Source of the DNA: Cycas panzhihuaensis
Lineage: Eukaryota > Cycadophyta
Assembly: GCA_023213395.1 (NCBI GenBank)
Contig: CM041465.1
Location: 51,405,741 to 51,469,740 of the forward strand
DNA: 64,000 nt
Direction of reading: 5' to 3'
Both the position numbers and the translations under genes were made by a program. Positions within the stretch are counted from its first letter, which is position 1; the number at the start of each line of letters is the position of its first letter. Shown one piece after another: positions 11,060 to 22,584 of the stretch. The notes under the pieces were generated by a model. The model saw only the letters and a program-made list of their open reading frames with translations. It did no database searches and was not told the origin of the DNA.

Positions 11060-12720
11060 TTGGAAGGGGATTCCACTGAAATAGAAGGAGTGCAAAAGGA
11101 AATAACTGGGGGATTGGTATCAGTTGAAGAGGAACCTCCAGAGGAAACAACTTTTCAAGAGGACAAAGGTAATTCGATCAAATTAGAACTGTATAGTACA
11201 ACAAATAGAGGGTGGAATCACCATTGGCTGGAAGTAAGAACTCCCTTGAGCCACATTTTAAATCCCCTCTTCATGTCAACAATGCCAAGCCCAGAAGGAA
11301 GTGTGGGAGGCAGAAGTTCACCACCAGGAGGAAATCCAGGTGGTGGAGGCCCATCCTCAATCAGTCGCTCTTCACTAAAGCAGGTGGAAGTGGTAATCAA
11401 CTACTAGGTGGAACAAATCAAGGAAGCAAAGCAGGAGCTGTTGGACCCTATATTATTATCTAGAATGATTTTGCTTTCTCAAATATACAGTTCGATGGAT
11501 CCACAGATCTAGGAGACCATTTGGCATTATTCAAAAATATGTTGAAAATCTAAAAAATTATGGATCTGGATGAGATAAAGACCCAATTTTTCTCCACATT
11601 GCACAAAGCGGCAATCACTTGGTCCCAGTATATAGTGGTACAGAATCTATCATGGGATAGATTGCAGGACTAGTTCTTGGATCGCTTCCAAAAACTAAGA
11701 GATCCAATGGCTATCTTTCAGGATTTGGAGGAGATAAAATAATACCCTAGAGAATCAGTTAACGACTTTGATGGTCGAATGAGGCTCATAATGAATAAGA
11801 TGCAACCAGTAACAGCAATTAATTCGATGCTTGAAATGAAATATTTTGTGAAAGGATTAATTCCACAACTGAGAAATAAAGTCATGTTGCATCCGATGAA
11901 TAACTATGAGTATGTGCGAGAGTTAGCCTTGAAATTTGAGAACCAAATGAAGACAACATATTCCCAATGGGTAATGCAACAGGCTGCATAGACGGGACCG
12001 ATCTCCTCCCAGATATCACAAGCAGGAGTATAATCATGGGGGACATATAATCAGAATCATGTGCCCCATATGGGAACGAATTTGGAAACAAAGGCATTGA
12101 AAAAAGAGGTTGAGGCATTAAAACAACAACCATCTGTATCAATACCTGCCAACATGCACTAGAACCAGGAGATGGAAAAATTACATGCAAAATTAGCCAA
12201 GTTGCATTTGGAAAAGTCTTGAGATAATATGTGGTGCCCCCCACCTTGCAATCGGCAAGGCCATTTAAAGAATGAACAAAACAGATCGATGAGATGGTGT
12301 GAGTATTGTAGAAAAGCTAACCACAATACGTGAAAATTCTTTTCCTGACCGAATAATGACATTCATAATGCAATTTTTCAAAAGCCAGAAAGATCGGAAA
12401 AACAATACAAGGGGAAGACAAAATTGGTTCATTGCTTTTTATGCCAAAGATGGGGCTATTTCAGATCGGACTGTCCGTTGAAGAAGAAAGAAGGCGAATT
12501 TATCTGTGAAGAATGCGGACCAACAAATCATGAATGGACACACTATCCAAAAAATAAATCACAAAGTGCTAATCTGGTTGTAGTTATTCCAGATAAAGAG
12601 ATGCTTGTCCAATTACAAACACGAAGTGGAAAAGTAGCTACAACGCCTATACAAGACACCTTTCCAAACCCTACAATTGAGAAGCAAAGACTCTAGGAAG
12701 CTGTGAGGATTCTTCAAGAT
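11060..12720 (+). pseudogene. Gypsy-B: gag with zinc knuckles
   Basis: Gag forms the particle and binds RNA. An N-terminal acidic part (11060-11400, EEEPPEETTFQE) is followed by the capsid-like core at about 11560-11985, with LHKAAITW, SWDRLQ, then the MR.I..KM and YFVKGL blocks. Two zinc knuckles occur near 12430-12560. The first reads CFLCQRWGYFRSDC, with Tyr where His is normal. The second has CEEC..TNH but ends in Tyr instead of Cys. Stops at 11549, 11671, 11741 and 11989 and frameshifts break it. Gypsy-E gag is its closest relative here. Confidence 0.88.
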
Positions 12721-13320
12721 GCAGTGGGTGAAGTTCAACAAGAAAAACTTCAACAAGAACAACGATTTAAGGGTCAGACATACAAAAGAAGACCGGTTCC
12801 TGAAAAGCATTATTCAAGTAAGGAAGGTATGAACCCATGGCAAAGGCTCCAAACTGTTAAAGATATATTAGTAGAGTTAGGAGTCTCAATTCCTATTTCG
12901 ACTATATTCAAATGGTGGGAAGCTGGCTATTTTTAACAATTGATTTTGGATCAAATTAAAAAGCCTGTGATGAGAGCTATCAAGGATAAAGGAATAGACC
13001 CTAGGGTTCCAATGGTCATCTTTGGAACAACACTATGTAAATCAATTGTGGATGGGGGATCAGGATTCGATGTACTTCCTGAATCTTCTTGGATAGATCT
13101 GGGAAGGCCAGAAGTGGTTACCCTAGACTATTCAATTAGATTGGCCAACCAACTTCAAGTTAGGCCTATGGAAACGTTGATGAATGTCCTAGTCACTATT
13201 GCAAGAATCACAGTCTTGATGCACTTTGCAGTGGTTCGAATGCAAAATGAAAGGAAAACTTATCCAACATTGCTAGGAAGACCTTCGCTGTTAGCAACCA
13301 AGGCTATTCAAGACTAGGGA
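12721..13320 (+). pseudogene. Gypsy-B: aspartic protease region
   Basis: The frame 12940-13317 holds the retroviral-type aspartic protease that cuts the polyprotein. The catalytic loop reads SIVDGGSGFDVLPESSW (from about 13039), and the flap and end region have VVRMQNERKTYPTLLGRPSL. The DGGS form also occurs in Gypsy-E (DGGV). The stretch before it (12703-12936) is charged and has VKDILVELGVSIPISTIF, with a parallel in Gypsy-E (about 52360-52440). Confidence 0.82.
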
Positions 13321-13721
13321 GAGTTTATATTTACATTAAAGGTAGGTAACAAGGCTATTATTTTGCCATTATGCTCAAATGGACCCCATATTGAGAAGAT
13401 TGCAGATGAAGAACAAGCATCATCCACAACTGTGGGATCAGAACCCACAGTAAGTCCATGTTCAAAAATTGCTTAGCAGTTGCAACCAACTTTTCCCAAT
13501 AGTGCATCATCATCATACATGATGAATTGGATGCAAAATGCATGGGGCAAAGTAGAATCTACTCCTTGTTACAGGCTGGAAGCATGTGTTGACTCCCCAA
13601 AAAATCAAGAAGAAGTAGACAATTCAAGGAAGCAACCATCTTCAAATTTCTAGGCAGAAATCCCACAACCAGAGGGGAATTTGGGAAATTTTGAAAAAAA
13701 TCTTGCAAATTTGAAAATATT

Positions 13722-14165
13722 TTGGGGCCAATGGGGCCAAGCAGAAAGACACATGGAATATTGACCCAAATCTTAAACAACAACAATAATAGGCAAGAAG
13801 AGTTTTGTTGTTCGTTGTTTTCATTGTCTCTCATAGGACAAGCCTTTTCACGGTATTTTGCTTATGGTAGCAAATTTAAATCTTGGGATAAATTGAGCAG
13901 AAATTTCTTGTTAAGATTTCATAAACAAGAAACTGAATTGTCTATATTCTGGAATGGTGATAATCATGTATCTCACATAGAAAAATGTGTGCAAATTTAG
14001 GTTAAAAATTAGATTCCAAAAGTTGAATGGGTGCAACGGTGGGCACAAATGTTCGAAGGAATTTTGGTCATATGGTATAACCATTGTGAAAAGGTACAAT
14101 TGGTGAATTGGAACTTGCTTATCAAAGAATTCTACAAAACTTTCATGTACCAAAGCAATGACTAG
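13722..14165 (+). pseudogene. Gypsy-B: two extra gag-core-like segments between protease and RT
   Basis: One reading frame with only two TAG stops (13998 and 14010). Segment 1 (13821-13922) reads LIGQAFSRYF...SWDKL...FLLRFH. Segment 2 (14013-14162) reads WAQMFEG..VIWYNHC...NWNLLIKEFYKTF. Both follow the gag-core spacing of a small-residue turn, an aromatic pair, then W..L...F...F. They lie downstream of protease, where gag does not belong. Gypsy-E has two matching segments in the same place (53660-54072). Their function is unknown. A repeated capsid-like or RNA-binding role is inference. Confidence 0.6.
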
Positions 14166-14201
14166 CATATTCAAGAAATTCTAACTGCTTTCAAAATCAA
14201 A

Positions 14202-15366
14202 ATGATAAAAGCTAATCAAAACTACTACCAAATCAATATTGCCGAGGAAGAATCAGGAAATAATCATAAATTTCCATTAGATTTCTCCATTGTTGAATAT
14301 GGAGATCGAGCAATTGATCGTACACTAACATATGTGTTGAATGAAGATGGCAAAACAATGCAAAGCGAACAATTGAAGTTGCGACAAATAAATCTTGGCA
14401 TAAAGGAGCAACCTCAGATAATCTCTATGGGAGATTATTGGGATGCAGAAACAATCCAACAAGCCACAATGACATTTTTGGAATATATAGATGTCTTTGC
14501 CTGGTCCTATCAAGATTTGAAAGGTATGCCACCTGAGTTAGGAGAAGATAGGATTGAACTGATTGACAAAGCAAAGCCAGTGCAGCAACGCCTCTATCAA
14601 ATGAATCCTAAGTATAAAGAAAAAGTGAAAGTAGAACTGGACAAATTATTGGAAGTCAATTATATATTTGAAGTCGAAACCAGTGAATGGGTAAGTCCAG
14701 TCATGATGGTACCAAAGAAAAACAGGAAGCTTCAAATCTATGTGGATTATAGAGCCCTGAATAAAGCAATGAAGAAAGATCCATTTCTGATCCCATTCAC
14801 TGAAAGACATCCTCAAAAAAGTAGGAAGACATGAGGTATATTCTTTCACAGATGGCCTTAGTGGATATAATCAAGTTAGAATTGCTTCACAGAACCAGCT
14901 AAAAATGACATTTGTTACAGAGTGAGGAACTTATGCGTATAAAGTCATGCCTTTTGGACTGACAAACACGCCAGCTACTTTTCAAAGGATAATCTTGAAC
15001 ATCTTTTGATAGACAATTGGTAAGTCAATTGAAGTGTTCTTGGATGATTGGCCAATATATGCGTTGCTGAAAGACCATGTTGCGAACTTGCAGTTGATGC
15101 TCCAAACATGCAGAAGGAGTAAGTTATGCTTAAACCCAGCCACATGCACATTTATGGTTCCATTCAGATCTTTACTTGGACATGTTGTAACTAAGGGGGG
15201 GATGCAGACAGACCCGAATAAAGTGGCAATAATTTTAAATTTTCCCATACCAAAGACAACAAAGCAAGTAAAAGGCTTCTTAAGTATGACGAGTTATTAT
15301 AGAAAATTTATTAAGGAATATGCCCACATATCAAATCCTTTAAAAACCCTACTTAAGAAAAAATAA
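14202..15366 (+). pseudogene. Gypsy-B: reverse transcriptase
   Basis: The open 210-codon frame 14202-14834 leads into the RT fingers: FAWSYQDLKGMPP, KPVQQRLYQMNPKYKEKV, WVSPVMMVPKKN and VDYRALNKA. After a shift, the palm (MPFGLTNTPATFQR near 14948) and the catalytic FLDD (about 15037-15048, within VFLDDWPIYAL) are present. The thumb with KGFLSMTSYYRKFIKEYAHI closes it. The catalytic Asp pair is intact, but frameshifts near 14835 and stops at 14923 and 15007 disable it. The FLDDW form is shared with the Gypsy-E lineage. Confidence 0.93.
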
Positions 15367-15935
15367 CATGGAAGTGGGAATTACGACATCAATTGGCATT
15401 TGATCTATTGAAAAAAAAGATTGCAAAAGTGCTCATTCTGAGATTTTCAAATTGGGATCAACCTTTCCATGTGCATGTCAATGCTTCATTGATGGTGATT
15501 AGATGAGTACTAGCTCAACCAAGTGATGACAATATAGATTTTCCTATATATTTTTCCAGTCATAAATTGACACACGCAAAGCAAAATTATTCAATGACTG
15601 AACGTGAAGACTTAGGCATGGTCTATGCTTTGCAAAATTCAAATATTACTTGCTAGCCAATCCCTTTATCTTTTTTGTAGATCATCAGGCCTTAAAATAT
15701 TTGATAGATAAACCAATTTTGCAGGGTAGGATTAGCAGGTGGCTGATGTTGTTCCAAGAGTTTAATTTTAAGATCATTATCAAAAAAGGAGAAAAACACA
15801 TAGTACCAGATGTGTTGTCGCGAGAGGTAGATGGGGAACCTTCCACGGGAATATATGATGATTTCCCTGATGCTCAATTCTTTTCGATGAAGCAGTACAA
15901 AAATGGTACGAAGATATTGCGGAATATTTAACCAC
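15367..15935 (+). pseudogene. Gypsy-B: RNase H
   Basis: It follows RT after a TAA at 15364. HVHVNASLMVIR (about 15470) is the first catalytic block, with Asn where Asp is expected. Next come FSSHKLT, NYSMTERE and, in another frame, FFVDHQALKYLIDKP with GRISRWLMLFQEF, ending in PDVLSRE. Frameshifts near 15640 separate the halves. Confidence 0.88.
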
Positions 15936-16055
15936 GGGTCAGACACCTAAGGGATTGGAGCAAGTGGAGAGACAAAGTTTCATCCGAAAGACCTTTCCTT
16001 TTTAGTTAATACGAGGAATGCTGTATAAAGTAGGCCTGGACGGTGTATTAAGACG

Positions 16056-17157
16056 ATGCATATTGAGCATGAAGTACAGACAGTCTTACTGGAAGCTCAT
16101 AAGGGAGTAGCAACTAAGCATCAAGGTGTGGAACCTATTGTACAAAAGATTTTATTGGCAAGACTTTGGTGGCCAACATTGTTCAAGGATATTGACAAAT
16201 GGATTCGAAGTTGCGATGTTTGTCAATGCGTGGGCAAGCCTGAGGAACATCACTTCATGCCTCTTCATCAGATCCTGACACAAGCGCCATTCAAGAAGTG
16301 GGAATTGGACCTTATTGGACCAATTAGCCCTCCAGTGAAAAGAACTAATGTGAGATATATATTAGTGGCTACCAACTTTTTTACAAAATGGACAGAAACC
16401 CGACTTCTCAAGAATTGCGATGCTAACAGTACGACAAGATTTTTGTATGAAAATATTGTAGTTTGTTTTAGTTGTCCCTTAAGAGTTAATGTCGGATCAT
16501 GGTAGTAATTGTTTAAATAGTACCATAAAACATCTTACTAGTGAGTTTATGATCCAACACTATCAATCTTCCCCTTATTATCCTAGAGCTAGTGGCCAGG
16601 TTGAGAGTACTAACAAAATCTTGAAATTAGCCTTGTCAAAGATTTGCAGCGAGGGAAGAACCGACTGGGCAGAACGTTTGCATTCTGTCCTTTGGGCAGA
16701 TAGAACGATGACCAAACGACCACATAAGCAGATGCCATTCCAATTGGTATATAGTCTAGAAGCTATAATTCCTTTGGAATTCCAGGTAGAAAGTTTCAAG
16801 ATAACAATTCAACTATGAACAGATGAGCAAAATTCACGAAATGAGAGGATTGTGGAACTTTTAAAATTGGATGAACAAAGGGCACGAGCCTTATGGAAAT
16901 TAAAAGCTGAAAAGAAGCGATGAAAGGCGTGGCATGATAGACACTTGCAGATACCACAATTCCATGAAGGTGGCCTTGTACTAATGTATGATAGCAAGTT
17001 CTGAATAAAACTAGGTAAAATGAAATTATGCTAGTAAGGACCATACAAGGTAATTCATATTGAAAGAAATAGGGCAGTCCAACTCAGACAACTAGATGGT
17101 AAAATGTTTCCTAAGGCAATCAATGGAAATAGATTGAAGCCTTATACAACAAGGTGA
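16056..17157 (+). pseudogene. Gypsy-B: integrase
   Basis: The zinc region (HKGVATKHQG...CDVCQ, about 16096-16230) is intact. The core has WELDLIGPI with the first Asp, then LVATNFFTKW. After a frame change near 16500, SDHGSN supplies the second Asp, and GQVESTNK supplies the Glu. The C-terminal part (17000-17157) holds the QLRQLDGKMFPKAINGNRLK block and stops at 17155. The SPYYPRASGQVEST form resembles Tat/Athila-side integrases rather than chromoviruses, and no chromodomain is seen. Confidence 0.9.
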
Positions 17158-17159
17158 AA

Positions 17160-17165
<6 letters not shown>

Positions 17166-17198
<33 letters not shown>

Positions 17199-17205
17199 TT
17201 TGATA
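17166..17205. repeat. (TA)n microsatellite
   Basis: An A-run followed by about 13 TA units just after the integrase stop, in the spacer before the extra coding region. Confidence 0.9.
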
Positions 17206-17551
17206 TAAAACATAAGGTAGTAAATATTGTTATCATCGTAAGGATAACCAATGATAGTTTTTAAAGGAAGCAAAAGATCCTGATCAGCGTCATATTTATG
17301 GTCGCAATCACTCATAAAGGTCGATGGTTGTGAGCAAGAAGATGTGACCATTATTATTGGACAAGACGATTGCGATCTAAGCGATTAGCATTTCGATGAT
17401 GGTGATGAGACAAGGGAATGACAAGCATGGCGGTCAGTAAATGCTATAATTATGGAGCTTTTCTTCAAGTGATTTTGATAAATCAACCTTGACATCAACA
17501 AAACTCCCGTATTGAATTTTCAGGTAGACAAAGCAATGAAGAAGCACAAGC
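17206..17551. other. Spacer between integrase and extra coding region
   Basis: No domain is visible. An acceptor-like TTTTCAG at 17517-17523 lies just before the extra coding region, which would fit splicing of a downstream frame but is unproven. Confidence 0.3.
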
Positions 17552-18411
17552 ATGGCGACGAACGATTTGCAGCAGATTACCATGGGCTTTAGAGAGTCAA
17601 ATGATGATCAAATTCGGAAGTAGTGGTTGGAAATGTCACCAGAAGACACATGCAAAAAGAAATTGACATTTGTTGGGTTTAGTTAGTATATACTAGTCAG
17701 CGTTCTCCCAACTGTGTATCTTTCTTTCCACGATAATGGCAATGGTGGCACGGCGTCAATCCTTATTAGATTTTTCAACTGAAGCCATCATGTGAGTGAT
17801 GGGATTACCAAACCAGGGACTTGATATTCCAAAGGATAAACAGATATCCAGGGAGCAGGCAACATATGAAATCAGGGCAAAAGAATCGGATGTTTCCAGC
17901 TCAGAGATCCACATTTCTAGGATTTCATCCTAAGAAATGCAGTGGATTGCACATTTCTTATTTACTAGAGTAATACTAGGACAAAAGAATTCATTTGTCC
18001 CTAGTCACTTGTGCACAATGTTAATAAAGCTTACAAAAGGTCATCAGTTTAATTGAGCCAGATTCATGTCTAGTAAATTCCTAAGAAATTTAGAAGCTGT
18101 AAAAAGCGCCACTCAATCTGTTCTATTCTTCTATCCCACTTTGTTACAGGGCTTATTATTTTCACAATGTCCAGGCATCCAACTACCCAAAGTTGAAGAA
18201 GGACAACCCCTCTTGGCAAAATAGACCAAATTGTTCACAAGGGATTGTGGACACGGTTCATTGCCCTTGGCGAAGTTACAGGAACAGGTTAGCACTTGGC
18301 TTCATCAGTAGTGGCAAGCCGGTACTCCACAACCATGCCTGGTGAAGAATGAAAAAGAAGTTGAGGACATGAAACCGCAAGGAGCGACCTCGTGAACTCG
18401 AACTAGGGTGA
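17552..18411 (+). pseudogene. Gypsy-B: extra coding region downstream of integrase, part 1 (unknown function)
   Basis: A possible start ATG at 17552 gives MATNDLQQITMGFRESNDD. After a shift near 17735, one frame runs on with only six scattered stops, each one transition from a sense codon. It shows a helix-rich block (MQWIAHFLF, VPSHLCTMLIKLTKGHQF, SSKFLRNLEAV, FFYPTLLQGLLFSQCPG) and then a charged tail. Codon-like structure over 0.8 kb argues for a real former gene. I do not recognise the family. Extra frames after integrase are known in some plant gypsy lineages (envelope-like or other). It is cut by Gypsy-C at 18412. Confidence 0.6.
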
Positions 18412-18416
18412 AGGAC

Positions 18417-19467
18417 TGATCCAGGAGGATCTACCATATGTTTACAGGATGCGGAAAATTCTAGGCATTGGTATAACTGAAAGAGATATGGCCAAATGGT
18501 ATCAAAATTATATGAAATTTGTGTAAAGGGAGAAGACACATCCCACTAGATGTGTACAAAAGGTGGGGTTTAGAAAATATCATTTGATTAGAATTCAAGC
18601 CTTGTTTTTGCATAAAATTAATCCCACAGCTAGCAGAAAAAACAGAAAATATATATTATCATTATATGAATAGAAATATGGCCAAATGACATCCAAATGA
18701 GCTAAAATTTTGAGGAAGTGGAGGAGACATGCGTTCCTATACGTGTACCAAATTTGAGCTGAATTGGAGTCCGTTAAGGTCAGTTACAAGTCGCAACTTT
18801 TAAGAATTGCATGAAGGCCACTTGGACAGCAGAAAAACAGCAAATACATATTATTATTAAATGAATAAAAATGCAGTCAAATGACATCCAAATGAGCTAA
18901 AAATTTGAGGAAGCGGAGGGGACATGCGTTACTATACGTGTACCAAATTTGAGCCAAATTGGAGTCCGTTAAGATCTGTTACAAGCTGCAACTTTTTAAG
19001 AATTGCATGAAGGCCACTTGGACAACATGCATTCTAGTGGTTAGTGGTTATACTTGCATGATTGCCACTTGTTAAACATGCAATTCTGGTTTCTTTCTAT
19101 AAATTGAGCCCTACTACAGGTTGGAGAGGTGGTTCTTGGAGGCTTGACTTGGGAAGCATCCTTGGAGAGGCACTTGGAGGGTTGGAGTCCCCCTTATGGT
19201 ATAATTGTAACATTTATTCCTTGTAATTTTACCATTCTTTTGCTAGTTGATTTCTCCACCATTAAATGGAGATTTTCATGGTTTAATAAAAGTATTGCTC
19301 CTCATACTTTTGGATCAATGCCAAGAATAAATTATTTGGTGTAGAATTTTCCTTTCATGGGCTCATTGTTGTTTTGATGTTATTGAGATTTCTACACTAA
19401 CTCCTAGGATCTCAAGGAGAAAAGGTTGATAATTGACTTCATCACCAACTAAGCTCTTTTGGGATCA
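18417..19467 (+). repeat. Gypsy-C 5' LTR
   Basis: 1051 bp. A diverged internal duplication covers about 18660-18830 and 18840-19020 (ATGACATCCAAATGAGCTAA, GTGTACCAAATTTGAGC and GGAGTCCGTTAAG occur twice). A TATA box, TATAAAT, is at 19098-19104. Confidence 0.95.
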
Positions 19468-19472
19468 TATTT

Positions 19473-19485
19473 TGGTATCAGAGCC
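19473..19485 (+). other. Gypsy-C primer-binding site
   Basis: TGGTATCAGAGCC, 5 bp after the 5' LTR, matches the complement of the initiator tRNA-Met 3' end. Confidence 0.93.
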
Positions 19486-19510
19486 TGTGATCTTTGTTGT
19501 AGGGACTTGA

Positions 19511-20517
19511 ATGGTACAAACAAGAAAAGGATACAAAGAGAAAGGTGAAGACTTTCTTGTGTTGCAATCACCAAGAAGACAAAGAAAGAATCCAAGCACC
19601 ATGGCTGAAAAAGAAGATGGAGAAATTAGATTTGAAAAGCTTGAGAAGAACGTAGAAGCCTTGATGCAAATGATGACCCAACTTCTACCTCTAGTCAAGG
19701 GAAAAGGCAAAGAGAAGGAAGTTGAAGGAGGATCCTCATATGACCACAACCATGAAGAGGAAGAGGAGGAGACCTTAAAGCACTCTTTTGAAGAAAGCAA
19801 GGGTACTTCATCTCATCAACCCTTCAAGGTGGAGGCAAAGTTGGATATTCCAACTTACGATGGAGAGGTAAATGCTGAAAAGTTGGACCATTGGTTGGAT
19901 CAACTTGAAACCTACTTCACAATTTATGCTTATAGTAATGCTCAAAAGCTTTCATTTGCTAGGCTCAAGTTGTGTAAACATGCATTGACATGGTGGAATG
20001 CATTTTTGAAGACTCATGATGTATCTTCTTTTTCATGGAGGAATTTAAGAAAATAATAAAGAAGCAATTCTACCCCATAGGTCATGAGGAAGACCAATGG
20101 GTCACTTGGCAATATTTACGCCAAGGAGAGGTGTAAGTGTCCAAGACTATACTTCTTTATTTTTAGGCATGGCATGCTACTTGGTATTAATATGGATGAA
20201 CATGTCACTCTTATGAAATTCATTGGAGGATTACATGAATACATAAGGAAGGAACTAAGGCTTTTAAGGTTCAATCCATTGGAGAAGCAAGTAGGATGGC
20301 TATGGCAATAGAAAGTAAAAGCAAGAAATCTACATTCATGTCTAAAGATTCTACTTTTACTTCTAATAAGTATGAAAAGAATCCTAAATTGCACTCATCT
20401 AAAAGGCAAGAAGGAAAGAAGAAAAGAACTAATTTTGCTAAAAGTTCTAACTATTGTGAGCATTGTGATATTAGTGGTCATATTACGTTAAAGTGTTGGA
20501 AGTTGCATCCGAGCTAA
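19511..20517 (+). pseudogene. Gypsy-C: gag
   Basis: The first open frame (19511-20056) begins MVQTRKGYKE. It has a charged N-terminus and then the capsid-like core: IPTYDGEVNAEKLDHWLDQL, ARLKLCKHALTWWNAF. A TAA at about 20055 and frameshifts near 20060 and 20300 split the rest. The zinc knuckle CEHCDISGHITLKC (20455-20496) is intact. It overlaps the start of the protease-RT frame at 20493 by a few codons. Confidence 0.92.
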
Positions 20518-21950
20518 AGCCAAAACATATCAAGGATATGGAATTAAGAAAGAAGGAAAAAGGAAAGCACTACTTTCAAGTGGAGATTCAAAGTGAAGGA
20601 GAAGAAGAGAAGGTTACTCTACTTACAAATTATGAAGATGATGCTACAAGGGAGGAACTATTTCACTTGAAGCTTCAAGTAGGAAATAGTATGATTGGTG
20701 CCATTATAGATCCAGGAAGCCAAAAGAATTTGATCTCAGAAAGTTTGGTAAAGAGCATTGGGTTGGTAACTACTCCTCACCCTCACCCATATCCTCTTGG
20801 TTGGATCCATAAAGATGTGGAAATGCAAATATCAAAGCAATGTACACTTAAATTTTCCATCACTAATGATTTTGTTGATGAAGTAATATGTGATGTGGTG
20901 CCATTAGATGTATGCCATGTTGTGCTTAGAAGTCCCTACTTGTGGGATCGAGATGCACTCTTCTATCGAAGGGAGAGAAAGTATCGATTGATGAAGGATA
21001 ACAAGGGCTTCATCATAAAGGCCACAAAGAAGCACTTGGATAAGATAGCATTAATTTCAGCTACTCAAGCAAAAAGGATGATCAATGCATGTGGTAAATT
21101 CGTCATCTTAATGGTAAGGAGAAAAGAAGTGCCAGGAGATGAAGAAGGTCCTTCTACTCACACTCTTCTTATATCACCTAAACAAATGCAACAAATTGAG
21201 GAGTTAAACACAAGGTATGATATTCTATTTCAACATGTTGATGGGCTACCTCCAAAGAGAAAGATAGAGCATGAAATCACTCTTGTAGGAGATGCACCAT
21301 TACCTAATGTTACTTTGTATAGGCACTCCATTGTAGAGAATAATGAAATAAAGAGGCAAGTTGAGGAGTTGCTTGATCAAGGGGTCATAAGACCTTCATG
21401 TTCACCTTGTGGGTCACCAATTGTCTTGGTGCCTAAGAAGGATGGAGGATGGAGAATGTGTATAGACTTTCGTGCTTTGAATAAAATTACAATTAAAAAT
21501 CGCTACCCTTTGCCTCGCATAGATGATTTGCTTGATCAAATTCAGCATGCTTGTTATTTTACTAAATTGAATTTGAAAAGTGGTTATCACCAAGTTAGGG
21601 TCAAGGAGGAGGACACATGGAAGACAGCTTTCAAAACAAAGCAAGGACTCTTTGAATGGATGGTTATGCCTTTCGGATTGTGTAATGCTCCTGCAACATT
21701 CATGAGGCTAATGAATGAAATGTTAAGGCCTTACTTGGATAATTTTGTTGTTGTCTATCTTGATGACATTTTGATTTTCAGCAACACATGGGAGGAACAT
21801 TTGCAGCACATAGAAGAAGTTTTAAAGACTATGGCTAAGCATCATTTGAAGCTTAATGTGAAGAAGTGTGAATTTGGCAAGGAAAACTTGATCTTCTTAG
21901 GCTTTGTGGTTGGAGGAGGAAAGTTGAGCATTGATCCACTCAAGACTTAA
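20493..21950 (+). pseudogene. Gypsy-C: protease and reverse transcriptase, long intact frame
   Basis: A 485-codon open frame, the longest in the window. Protease: IGAIIDPGSQKNLISESLV (from about 20692), with the DPGS form seen in many plant gypsy copies. RT: the fingers with GGWRMCIDFRALNKITIKNR, LPRIDDLLDQI, then VMPFGLCNAPATF and the catalytic YLDD near 21755 (VVYLDDILIFS). The frame ends with TAA at 21948-21950, at the start of the RNase H linker. This part alone could still encode folded domains, but neighbouring parts are broken. Confidence 0.94.
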
Positions 21951-22580
21951 GCCATCCTCAAATGGCCTAGGCCAACAAACATCACAGAGGTGAGAAGTTT
22001 TTTAGGAGCTTGTCAATACTTGAGAAAGTTTATTCTTCATTTCTCACGGTTGCAAAGACCTCTACATGGATTGACAAAATCTAGTAGAAAGTTTACTTGG
22101 GGTTCCAAGGAGGAAGAAGCCTTTCTTCTTTTAAAGAAGAAAATTTGTGAAGCACCGGTTTTGGCAATGCCAAATTTGCAAAGGCCTTTTGAAGTAGAAG
22201 CTGATGCAAGTGGAAATGCAATGGAGCTGTCCTTATTCAAGATGGGAAGCCTATTGCTTACCATTCGAAGTCTTCACCCTCAAGTGAAGAACTACCCAAC
22301 ATATGATCGAGAAATGTTCGCACTTCATCAAGCATGCAAGCATTGGAGGTCATACTTGCTCAAAAGAGGTTGTAGTTCATATTGATCATAAGCCTCTTCA
22401 ATTTTTACAAACTCAAAGTAAATTACAGCAAGCAAGACACATGAAGTGGATGAGTTATTTACAACAATTCAATATTGTAATTAAGTACAAAAGGGATCTA
22501 ATAACAAAATTGCCGATATGTTATCTAGACCACCTTGTTCCACTTCTTCTTCTACTTTTGTTTGTAGTTCTCTTATGAGT
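21951..22580 (+). pseudogene. Gypsy-C: RNase H
   Basis: It continues after the TAA. RSFLGACQYLRKFILHFSRL is the RT-RNase H connection. PFEVEADASGNAMELSLF carries the first catalytic Asp, but one-base shifts near 22220 and 22365 break the frame. VVHIDHKPLQFLQTQSKL and RHMKWMSYLQQFN belong to the C-terminal half, which ends near 22540 in a leucine-rich out-of-frame tail. Confidence 0.9.
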
Positions 22581-22584
22581 TTGC

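Noticed and set aside
20493-21950. Long protease-RT frame as a domesticated host gene
   Set aside because: It sits in order between gag and RNase H of Gypsy-C with matching LTRs, so length alone reflects a young insertion.
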